8,097 nt of DNA from Euryarchaeota archaeon UBA501 (GTDB taxonomy: Archaea > Thermoplasmatota > Poseidoniia > Poseidoniales > Thalassarchaeaceae): the NCBI GenBank assembly GCA_002505685.1, contig DAVT01000119.1:1-8097 (forward strand), given 5' to 3'. Within the stretch, counting starts at the first letter, position 1, and each line of letters begins with the position of its first letter. The notes beneath the pieces were generated by a model that saw nothing but the letters and a program-made list of their open reading frames with translations, searched no databases and had not been told where the DNA came from. Positions 1 to 5,878 of the stretch are shown here, piece by piece. Position numbers and translations under genes: made by a program.

Positions 1-1
1 G

Positions 2-589
2 ATTGTTGACAACAATCCAATGGCGACCATGCGCCTAACTCAAGTTTTCACTCAAAAAGGTTGGAAAATAGAGGTCTGCGAAGATGGAGACCTTGCCGTG
101 GACACCTATGTTCAGTTGGCACCCGACATGGTTCTCCTCGCTCTTGATATTCCAACCATGGATGGCCACACAGCAGCTCTAGAGATGCGCGAGTCAGATC
201 CAGATGCACGAATTGTATTCATGGCACCTAGACACCAACGCCAATTGGCCGCGGACGCATCCCATTCAGCAGGCGCAGTCGCTTGGTTGGAAAAGCCGGT
301 GACAAAAGGAATCATCGACGATAATTGGGACATGATTATGGGCACCATACCAGACGCTCCAGGGTTGGAAGACTTGGATCAATTATACCCCGAAGACGTC
401 GATGAAATGCGTGCTAAGCGAGACGATGAAGATGTAATCGAAGTCACTGCCGCCATGCCATTACCAGCCCCACTCCCAATCGTAGAGCCCGAACCACTTC
501 CTAAGAAAAAGCGAGGGAAACTAAAATTCCTCATTCTATTGATATTGTTGGGTGCTATCGGTGGCGCTGCTTACTATTTCTTGATGTGA
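2..589 (+). CDS. Degenerate response-regulator receiver domain with C-terminal membrane anchor (5'-partial)
   Basis: The reading frame is open to the left edge and starts with I-V-D-N-N-P, which matches the first strand of a receiver domain (VDDNP). The gene therefore begins just outside the window, and the ATG at 20 is internal. Numbering from that Met, the receiver fold runs to about residue 115, followed by an acidic, proline-rich linker (about 116-160), a KKKRGK stretch and a hydrophobic helix (about 168-188) that ends the protein. Basic residues before the helix predict a cytoplasmic domain held by a tail anchor. The phosphoacceptor Asp is missing: in LLALDIPTMDG the site four residues before the conserved Pro is Ala41. 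The second acidic-pocket residue is Asn and the switch Thr/Ser is Ala (IVFMAP), but the Lys of the EKP motif (about residue 92) is kept. The family is clear, but there is no DNA-binding or enzymatic output domain. Likely a phosphorylation-independent adaptor; its partner is unknown. Its last 54 bp overlap the convergent gene. Confidence 0.85.
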   Translation: MVDNNPMATMRLTQVFTQKGWKIEVCEDGDLAVDTYVQLAPDMVLLALDIPTMDGHTAALEMRESDPDARIVFMAPRHQRQLAADASHSAGAVAWLEKPVTKGIIDDNWDMIMGTIPDAPGLEDLDQLYPEDVDEMRAKRDDEDVIEVTAAMPLPAPLPIVEPEPLPKKKRGKLKFLILLILLGAIGGAAYYFLM

Positions 590-826
590 AATATGGCTCA
601 CTGGTTGTGTTTCAACCACAGTTGCTGGAACAAAGGGAACAACCACACTTCCTTGGGGCGCATCGAGGACTTTCTCAATCCGCGTATCCGCACTATCAAG
701 TAATGAAACATCTCTCTCCTCAATTCGCCTATCCAACGTAGCGTAAGAGCGCCACTGCCACCACGCAATTACCCCAATCAATCCTGTGAAAAATAGTGCA
801 ACAATCAGCCCCACAACGGAGACCAT
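536..826 (-). CDS. Small single-pass membrane protein, unknown function
   Basis: A 96-residue protein not matched to any family I recognise. A strongly hydrophobic helix covers about residues 3-23, followed by a Trp-rich interface (AWWQW) and then a basic and acidic region (RSYATLDRRIEERD) that could be a short coiled coil. The tail is low-complexity, rich in Val, Ser, Thr and Gln. Positive charge after the helix predicts the tail faces the cytoplasm. The ATG at 826 overlaps the pyrF stop codon in the arrangement TGATG, which suggests translational coupling; the frame also offers a TTG at 859, but the ATG is the better choice. The last 54 bp overlap the convergent receiver gene. Reality as a gene is supported by the textbook helix-plus-charged-stalk composition, the coupled start, and the absence of any other explanation for 590-825. 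Function cannot be inferred beyond a membrane-associated accessory role. Confidence 0.62.
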   Translation of the reverse strand: MVSVVGLIVALFFTGLIGVIAWWQWRSYATLDRRIEERDVSLLDSADTRIEKVLDAPQGSVVVPFVPATVVETQPVSHISHQEIVSSATDSTQQYQ

Positions 827-828
827 CA
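824..828 (-). promoter_or_regulatory. TGATG stop/start overlap coupling pyrF to the downstream membrane-protein gene
   Basis: Read on the minus strand, the pyrF stop TGA (828-826) shares its A with the ATG (826-824) of the next gene. Such one-base overlaps are known to allow terminating ribosomes to restart, so the two proteins are likely made together. No separate ribosome-binding site is evident for the downstream gene. Confidence 0.6.
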
Positions 829-1656
829 AACCCCACTCCGTTCTAGAAGTGCTTTCCAAGAAATATCCGCATAGGCCTTTGCCGCATCACCGGGGCTTTC
901 AGATTTGTAAATCCCCGAACCAACAATAATCCCATCACTACCTGCGAGAATCGCTTGAGCAGGGTCACCATAACGCTGCCCCATTTCACCATCTCCAACG
1001 ACCAAGTTGACACCAGGCGTCCAGATGAGTTTCTTATCTCCAACAAGTGCTCGTAATTGAGCCAACTCGGTGGCACGACTGCCATTGCCAATGAACCCAA
1101 ATACACCCGTATTGGAAATCCCAGCCGACACCATTGCATCCGTATATCCTTGCAATCCGAGAAGATTGCCACGACTCGACATTTGAGCGAGTAGCAGCAC
1201 CCCCCCATCTCTGCCTACATCATCCCATCCTGCGCACAAACCATCGACAATATCGGGGCCTGAGATACCATGCGCAGTGACAACATTTGCCCACGAACGA
1301 ATATCGTAAACACCAGCCATTTGACCCCTTGAGATTGGCCCAATATCTGCAAATTTCCGATCTTCAAAGATAATCAAATCATGCGATTCCGCCTGCTCAC
1401 AGAGTGCACCCCAACCCTCAGCGGTCCAATCATCAACCAAGTCGACATGAGTCTTTAGAGCAGCAATGTGGGGGCCTACAGAATCAATGAGATTTGCCAA
1501 ACCTTCCATGGTACGCAAATCCGCAGCCAAAATCACGAGCGTTTGCTTTCGACATGCTACATCCATATAGCGTCGAACCATTGGATTGTCACACGTATCC
1601 CAGCGTGCACCCCAGACTTCGGCGGCTTCCATCAACCTCTCCGGTTGGGCACCCAT
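826..1656 (-). CDS. pyrF: Orotidine 5'-phosphate decarboxylase, eukaryote (URA3)-type
   Basis: This enzyme decarboxylates OMP to UMP, the last step of de novo pyrimidine synthesis, in the cytoplasm. The 276-residue length is typical of the URA3-like group, and so are its signatures: KQTLVILAADL with Asp46, LKTHVDLVDDW with Lys68 and Asp72, the catalytic array FEDRKFADIG (Asp99, Lys101, Asp104), the MSSRGNLL pyrimidine loop (Ser160) and TPGVNL followed by the phosphate-binding GQRY (Gln227, Tyr229). Aligned to yeast URA3, every catalytic residue is present except one: the phosphate-contacting Arg (yeast Arg235, in IVGRG) is Ser247 here (IVGSG, codon at 918-916). The start is supported by GAAGGA seven bases upstream. 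It is the third gene of the minus-strand operon, 25 bp after the SDR gene, and is coupled to the next gene. Fold and family are certain; full OMP decarboxylase activity is likely but open to question because of the Arg loss. Confidence 0.93.
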   Translation of the reverse strand: MGAQPERLMEAAEVWGARWDTCDNPMVRRYMDVACRKQTLVILAADLRTMEGLANLIDSVGPHIAALKTHVDLVDDWTAEGWGALCEQAESHDLIIFEDRKFADIGPISRGQMAGVYDIRSWANVVTAHGISGPDIVDGLCAGWDDVGRDGGVLLLAQMSSRGNLLGLQGYTDAMVSAGISNTGVFGFIGNGSRATELAQLRALVGDKKLIWTPGVNLVVGDGEMGQRYGDPAQAILAGSDGIIVGSGIYKSESPGDAAKAYADISWKALLERSGV

Positions 1657-1681
1657 TCCTCAATCCTTCGCCTAAGACAAT

Positions 1682-2695
1682 TCAGCGCCAACCCGCTTCA
1701 ATCGCTGATTTGACACCATCTACAACCGAATCCTCAACAGGCATCCATTCCATACCCAGGTCCTCGACTGCGGGCCGAACATCATAGCTGCATGTAGTTC
1801 CAATATTCTTCTTCACCCACGCAAACGACAACTGAGGGTGGAACACAGATAGAACATATGTAAGGGATTTCGGTAATACGATTTTCGCCCACTTCCGTTC
1901 AGACATCTGTTTACGCAGTAGTTTGGCGATTTCCGGCATCCATAACGAGTCATTGTAAACGATGTAGCGCCCCCCGTCCGGGCCCTTGGTCAGCGCCTTC
2001 ACATGCGCTTTGGCAACATCTCGAACATCGACGATATTCACATGCATCTTGACCAAGAAGGGGTATTTTCGCTTGAGTAAATGATCTAGAATAGTCATCG
2101 AACCTTCGAGATGCCTCTCCGACATCACAGGCCCAAATACAACACATGGGTTGATGGAAACATATCGTGGCTTATCACCTTCAGACTTTGAGGCCACCCA
2201 ACCTCTAGCGAGCATTTCTGCACCCGCCTTCGCAAACCCATAGGCGTTTGAATTGACAGAAGCATCATCACACCAATCTTCGTAATTGAAAATTCGACCA
2301 CTCTTGAAGTGCGTTCTCCTCACTGCCGCCACAGAAGACGTGTGCACAATCCGGTTTACACCCCCAACAGCATCGATTGCATCCACAAGATTTTGAGTCC
2401 CTAGGATGGACGGGTCCACAACCTGTGTTTGAGCATCATCGACTCCCACATACAGAGCTGCCGCGCAATGAATAACATCCCCACAACCCTTCACAGCCGA
2501 GACGACAGATTCGGGCTGCAGCAAATCCATTTGTACGATTTCTAAACGTTCAGCCCCAGGCAAATCTTTGAGAAAATCAGCATTGGTTGGGTTGCGAACA
2601 GTCCCCCGTACAGAGAACCCCTGTTCGAGCAACTCACGAACTACATGTGAACCGATGAAACCCGCTGCTCCGGTGACCAGTACAGTGCCTGACAT
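1682..2695 (-). CDS. NAD(P)-dependent extended SDR, dihydroflavonol-4-reductase-like
   Basis: A 337-residue oxidoreductase or epimerase of the extended short-chain dehydrogenase family. The N-terminal Rossmann fold starts at once, with TGAAGFIGSH (Gly9, Gly12, Gly15). VRGTVR (Arg30, Arg34) resembles the segment that binds the NADPH 2'-phosphate in dihydroflavonol reductases, so NADPH is probably preferred. The catalytic residues are the Ser of HTSS (120-121), Tyr152 and Lys156 in AYGFAKAGAE. INPCVVFGP (181-189) is the substrate-side motif typical of the DFR-like branch. Relatives act on sugars, sterols, flavonoids and aldehydes, so the substrate cannot be assigned; the neighbouring Gfo/Idh enzyme and glycosyltransferase make a sugar or lipid-linked alcohol plausible. 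The gene is 25 bp from each neighbour in the operon. No clear Shine-Dalgarno precedes the ATG, so it may rely on reinitiation after the upstream gene. True flavonoid metabolism is not expected. Confidence 0.93.
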   Translation of the reverse strand: MSGTVLVTGAAGFIGSHVVRELLEQGFSVRGTVRNPTNADFLKDLPGAERLEIVQMDLLQPESVVSAVKGCGDVIHCAAALYVGVDDAQTQVVDPSILGTQNLVDAIDAVGGVNRIVHTSSVAAVRRTHFKSGRIFNYEDWCDDASVNSNAYGFAKAGAEMLARGWVASKSEGDKPRYVSINPCVVFGPVMSERHLEGSMTILDHLLKRKYPFLVKMHVNIVDVRDVAKAHVKALTKGPDGGRYIVYNDSLWMPEIAKLLRKQMSERKWAKIVLPKSLTYVLSVFHPQLSFAWVKKNIGTTCSYDVRPAVEDLGMEWMPVEDSVVDGVKSAIEAGWR

Positions 2696-2720
2696 AGAAG
2701 GACGTCAAACCACCACATCA

Positions 2721-4004
2721 TCAATCAATCGTTACCACTCGCTCTTCACGCATTGCAACATCCGCCGCGTAAGCGATGAGGTGACTATTGATTGAATCGG
2801 ACAACGAAGTGGTCGAAATAGACCCCCCCTCACCACGAACTACACTGAGGAAATCAGCGACCAATCGTAAGTCCCCTCCGCCATGATGATCATCCTTCAA
2901 GTTCACATTAATCTCCTCAACCAATGCTTCAGTACCTTTGGTCGCACCCGGTTTAGAGACAACAAAAGTCCCCTCAATCATATCACCATAAATTTCTCCT
3001 TTTGTACCGGTAATCTGAATTCGCCGCACCCCCTTCGCGGAATTCGTGACCATATCATGAGTGGCAACACAACCATCTTCAAATTCGACAATGACCGATT
3101 GCCGATCCACAACATCATTGTCACAATGCCATACACATCGCCCATATTCAGATGTAGATACATGCCCAATCTTCTCTTCAACGCCGACGACCCCTCCAGA
3201 TTCATACGCAGATTCCCCCGCCAGCGCGTAGAATGGCCACCACTCATTGTCAACATGATGCCGCAAGGCAGAGTATTCACAACCCCTCTCTAATTCACAA
3301 TCAATGCAAACTTTCGATGCATCCACTGGAGCATTTTCGGTGGTGAAGAAATGTCGGCCCCCAAATGACGCAACCTTCCTGGGCCGTATGCCCGACTTCA
3401 TCCAACAGAGTAGATCCAAATCGTGACAACATTTTGCCAATAACATCGGATTCACATCACGACGATTCCATTTTCCACGGATGAAAGCGACCGCCATGTG
3501 GTGATACGACACATTTTCAGTGCTATGAATATGTAAAATGTCACCAATATCACCACGCGCAACTCTCTCTTTGATAGCAACGTAGAATGGTGCATATCTC
3601 AACACGTGACAAATCACCACCTTTTGACCAGTAGTCTCAACCACTTCTTCCAGCATCCTCAACTCATCTTGGCTCGGCGCAATCGGCTTCTCTAATAGAA
3701 CATCATAGCCCGCATTGAGTAGGGGAATGGTGGTCTCAATGTGGATTTCATCCATAGTCCCGTTGATGGCAACATCCGCTAACTTACCCGCTGCTGCCAA
3801 CGTTTCGGCACTATCAAAACAACAACCCTCTTCCACTCCAAACCGTTTCGCATAGCGCTCTCTACGAACTGGATCGGGCTCAGCGACCGCAACGATACGC
3901 AACTCATCCGGGTGCGCATCCACGTAACTGGCATACCCCACACTGCGGTGACCCAGTCCGACTAGAACAGCAGTAATCACAACAAACCCATGTTCGGCAC
4001 CCAC
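2721..4004 (-). CDS. Gfo/Idh/MocA-family oxidoreductase
   Basis: First gene of the minus-strand operon, 427 residues. The N-terminal Rossmann domain has VLVGLGHRS (14-21) for the dinucleotide and the family hallmark LLEKP (Glu105-Lys106-Pro107). The C-terminal Gfo/Idh domain carries KCCHDLDLL with the conserved His194 and ends with a DDHHGGGD segment (371-378). A Cys cluster, CIDCELERGCEYSA (Cys233, Cys236, Cys242), recurs in a subset of this family, where its purpose is not settled. Members oxidise or reduce sugars, inositols and UDP-sugars with NAD(P), or use NAD transiently in glycoside cleavage; the substrate here is unknown. The start is GTG at 4004, just after an in-frame TAA at 4010-4008, with AAAGGT five bases upstream; a second GTG at 3980 would also keep the Rossmann fold whole. 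The adjoining SDR and the divergent glycosyltransferase point to sugar modification. Confidence 0.91.
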   Translation of the reverse strand: MGAEHGFVVITAVLVGLGHRSVGYASYVDAHPDELRIVAVAEPDPVRRERYAKRFGVEEGCCFDSAETLAAAGKLADVAINGTMDEIHIETTIPLLNAGYDVLLEKPIAPSQDELRMLEEVVETTGQKVVICHVLRYAPFYVAIKERVARGDIGDILHIHSTENVSYHHMAVAFIRGKWNRRDVNPMLLAKCCHDLDLLCWMKSGIRPRKVASFGGRHFFTTENAPVDASKVCIDCELERGCEYSALRHHVDNEWWPFYALAGESAYESGGVVGVEEKIGHVSTSEYGRCVWHCDNDVVDRQSVIVEFEDGCVATHDMVTNSAKGVRRIQITGTKGEIYGDMIEGTFVVSKPGATKGTEALVEEINVNLKDDHHGGGDLRLVADFLSVVRGEGGSISTTSLSDSINSHLIAYAADVAMREERVVTID

Positions 4005-4009
4005 ACATT

Positions 4010-4015
4010 ACCTTT
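4010..4015 (-). promoter_or_regulatory. Ribosome-binding site for the Gfo/Idh gene
   Basis: AAAGGT on the minus strand lies five bases before GTG 4004. It supports this start over the in-frame GTG at 3980, which has no comparable match upstream. Confidence 0.45.
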
Positions 4016-4080
4016 CACATCCGCGTATGTTGGGATAGACAAAACCCACACCTCAGGTGACGCAGATGCGCAACCGTCAA

Positions 4081-4086
4081 AGGTGG
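4081..4086 (+). promoter_or_regulatory. Ribosome-binding site for the membrane-protein gene
   Basis: AGGTGG is complementary to the usual 16S 3' end and sits four bases before TTG 4091. That is the same geometry as at the glycosyltransferase start. It is too far (19 bases) from the in-frame ATG at 4106, so it favours the TTG. Confidence 0.5.
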
Positions 4087-4090
4087 CGGG

Positions 4091-4648
4091 TTGAAGCAAC
4101 AACCGATGAAGAAGTGGTTCATGCGCCAGTATTGGCGTTTACAACAATCGCAAACGCTCATCTCAATGGCATTTTGGTGTACGACACTGACCCTACTTAT
4201 CTGGCCCTATGTCAGTTGGAGATTTGTTGCTGAAAAAGAAACACTCGGCATTCCCATGACTTACTGGGGACTTGTATCGATTGCAGTAGGCGTCCTTATC
4301 TCCGTCCTCGCCATCGGTTACATCTACGATCAATTCCTCGCCCTTTGGAAGGAACAACGCACAGTGGATACCGAGCGTAACCCCTTCGGCACATACGCAT
4401 TGATTCCAGCCAATGTGGTCATTGTTGGTCTGTTGAATCGACTACTTCGCGATAGAGCAGATGGGGACAAATCAGTGACCGAAACATGTGATTGGATCGA
4501 CGAATGGCTTGCATGGTGCGGCTCCCAAGAGATATGGGCACGCAGTCAAAAGTTCTGGGATGCAGAACTTTCTTCCAAAGTTCCCGACCTTTTCTTCCTC
4601 CCCGACGACGCAGTCGAAAAGGCTCGCACCGTGGAATTGGACGATTGA
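4091..4648 (+). CDS. Two-helix membrane protein with soluble C-terminal domain, unknown function
   Basis: I do not recognise this 185-residue protein. A basic, aromatic N-terminus (KKWFMRQYWR) leads into a first hydrophobic helix at about 23-46 and a second at about 58-79. A third, weaker hydrophobic stretch lies at about 101-117 (ALIPANVVIVGLLNRL) and may be amphipathic. The rest is a Trp-rich, acidic soluble region (DWIDEWLAWCGSQEIWARSQKFW) ending in VELDD. Positive residues before the first helix and after the second suggest a hairpin with both ends in the cytoplasm. The start is TTG 4091, supported by AGGTGG four bases upstream; ATG 4106 is the alternative and would remove only five residues. 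It lies 59 bp ahead of the glycosyltransferase on the same strand, so the two are probably co-transcribed, and a membrane partner for that enzyme is a reasonable guess but no more. Confidence 0.8.
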   Translation: MKQQPMKKWFMRQYWRLQQSQTLISMAFWCTTLTLLIWPYVSWRFVAEKETLGIPMTYWGLVSIAVGVLISVLAIGYIYDQFLALWKEQRTVDTERNPFGTYALIPANVVIVGLLNRLLRDRADGDKSVTETCDWIDEWLAWCGSQEIWARSQKFWDAELSSKVPDLFFLPDDAVEKARTVELDD

Positions 4649-4697
4649 ATACGCCCGACCCACAAACGTCATGACCACCGGACACTGACCCGTGCTT

Positions 4698-4703
4698 GGG
4701 TGA
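4698..4703 (+). promoter_or_regulatory. Ribosome-binding site deciding the glycosyltransferase start
   Basis: GGGTGA is complementary to the anti-Shine-Dalgarno and ends four bases before TTG 4708. It overlaps the other candidate start, TTG 4696, so it argues for the downstream codon. Confidence 0.5.
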
Positions 4704-4707
4704 CACG

Positions 4708-5874
4708 TTGAGCAAACACCACATTTTGTTCATCCCTTCATGGTACCCAAGTACCGACGCCCCACTCCTTGGCACATTCTTCCAAGAGCAGGCAGAGATG
4801 TTTGCAGAAGAGGGGTACAAGGTGGGTGTACTTCACGCAAGGTTCCATGACCTTCCATCATCCACTTGGTTGAAAGGTCCCACGGACAAAATCACCATCA
4901 CCGAAGAAAATAACCTCACAGTGGTGCGTGCACGAATCCGTTTGTTCCAACCGGGGCCACTCCATCGAATCCCTCCAATTTATCGTTCATCCGTCCGTTC
5001 TAGAGAACGCCTCGCCTTGAAAATGTACGATGCTTACAAGCAACAAAACGGGGCCCCCGACATCATCCATGCCAAGTGCACGATGTGGGGCGCCATCCTA
5101 GCCCGAGCGATATCCAACCGCGAAAACATCCCTTACGTAGTCACCGCAGGTGCCAGCGTATTCGCCCGAGGCATCGTGGGTCCGCGTGAACAAAGAACTG
5201 CAAAACAGGCTCTTGAATCTGCAAACCAATTACTCTCAGTCAGCTCAACACTTGCCGATGATTTGGAAAGAATTCTAGACATTCCAGCATCCAATTTCAC
5301 CACAGTGCCAAACATGATCGATTTGCAAAATTTTCCATTCACGGAATCACCGACAAATGACAAATTCACATTTGGCTATTTGGCAAACCTTGTCGCAGAC
5401 AAGGGCCACGAAACCCTTCTCCACGCCTTGGTCAACGTACCCAATTGCAACCTCATGATTGGAGGCGACGGCCCACTAAGGGCACAATTGGAAAGATTGT
5501 GTAAGGAGTTGAATCTAAGCGACCGCGTAACATTCACCGGCGCCCTACCACGTGGAGAAGCGCACACTTTCTTCGGAAAAATCGACGCATTTGTGCACCC
5601 TAGTCGCTACGAAACATTCGGCATAGTCCTCCTTGAATCATTGGCGACTGGAAGGCCTGTTGTGGCCACACGTTGCGGGGGACCAAATGACATAGTTCGT
5701 GAAGAGGATGGCATATTGGTTGCCGTAGACGACGCTGAAGATTTGGCGAGAGGTATGCAACAACTTATGCAAAAAGAATGGGATTCTACTGAGATGCGTA
5801 ATGGAGTTGAACAACGGTATACGAAGGACACCATTCGCAAACAACTGCTTGAGATTTACAAAACCCACCTCTAA
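4708..5874 (+). CDS. GT4-family (GT-B fold) glycosyltransferase
   Basis: A retaining glycosyltransferase that moves a sugar from a nucleotide-sugar donor to an acceptor, acting at the cytoplasmic face of the membrane in glycan or glycolipid synthesis. From TTG 4708 it is 388 residues, normal for GT4. The N-terminal acceptor domain opens with ILFIPSWYPS and GTFFQEQAEMFAEEGYKVGV. The C-terminal donor domain has GYLANLVADKGHETLL, the GGDGP loop, DRVTFTGALPRGE, and the family EX7E signature ETFGIVLLE (Glu302 and Glu310) followed by GRPVVAT and GGPNDIV. There is no signal peptide or membrane helix. The start is chosen because GGGTGA lies four bases before TTG 4708 and the protein then begins M-S-K-H-H-I-L-F, as in relatives; TTG 4696 would add four residues. 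It follows the membrane-protein gene and converges with the sugar kinase, leaving a 4-bp gap. Donor and acceptor cannot be told from sequence. Confidence 0.93.
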   Translation: MSKHHILFIPSWYPSTDAPLLGTFFQEQAEMFAEEGYKVGVLHARFHDLPSSTWLKGPTDKITITEENNLTVVRARIRLFQPGPLHRIPPIYRSSVRSRERLALKMYDAYKQQNGAPDIIHAKCTMWGAILARAISNRENIPYVVTAGASVFARGIVGPREQRTAKQALESANQLLSVSSTLADDLERILDIPASNFTTVPNMIDLQNFPFTESPTNDKFTFGYLANLVADKGHETLLHALVNVPNCNLMIGGDGPLRAQLERLCKELNLSDRVTFTGALPRGEAHTFFGKIDAFVHPSRYETFGIVLLESLATGRPVVATRCGGPNDIVREEDGILVAVDDAEDLARGMQQLMQKEWDSTEMRNGVEQRYTKDTIRKQLLEIYKTHL

Positions 5875-5878
5875 CCAT

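Larger units (their letters stand above)
4005..4090. promoter_or_regulatory. Divergent intergenic region driving both operons
   Basis: This 86-bp stretch separates the leftward Gfo/Idh operon from the rightward membrane-protein and glycosyltransferase pair, so promoters in both directions must lie here or inside the neighbouring genes. It is not conspicuously AT-rich and I cannot point to a convincing TATA box on either strand. It holds three GGT-type ribosome-site matches: AAAGGT for the minus gene (4015-4010), AGGTGG for the plus gene (4081-4086), and an extra AGGTGA (4055-4060) placed ahead of an ATG at 4066. Confidence 0.5.

Noticed and set aside
20..22. ATG at 20 as the start of the receiver-domain gene
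   Set aside because: The frame continues to the window edge with I-V-D-N-N-P, the conserved first strand of a receiver domain, so the true start lies upstream.
827..859. TTG 859 as the start of the small membrane protein
   Set aside because: It would add 11 polar residues ahead of the helix and overlap pyrF by 34 bp. The ATG at 826 overlaps the stop in the classic TGATG form and begins directly at the hydrophobic segment.
1200..1206. Run of seven C in pyrF as a possible frameshift or phase-variation site
   Set aside because: The reading frame is intact with conserved motifs on both sides, and a seven-base run encoding Gly-Gly is not unusual.
843..1208. Minus-strand open frame inside pyrF
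   Set aside because: It is an out-of-phase shadow of a well-supported gene, with no family features and no ribosome-binding site.
2883..3293. Plus-strand open frame opposite the Gfo/Idh gene
   Set aside because: It is antisense to a strongly supported enzyme and its translation lacks domain-like composition.
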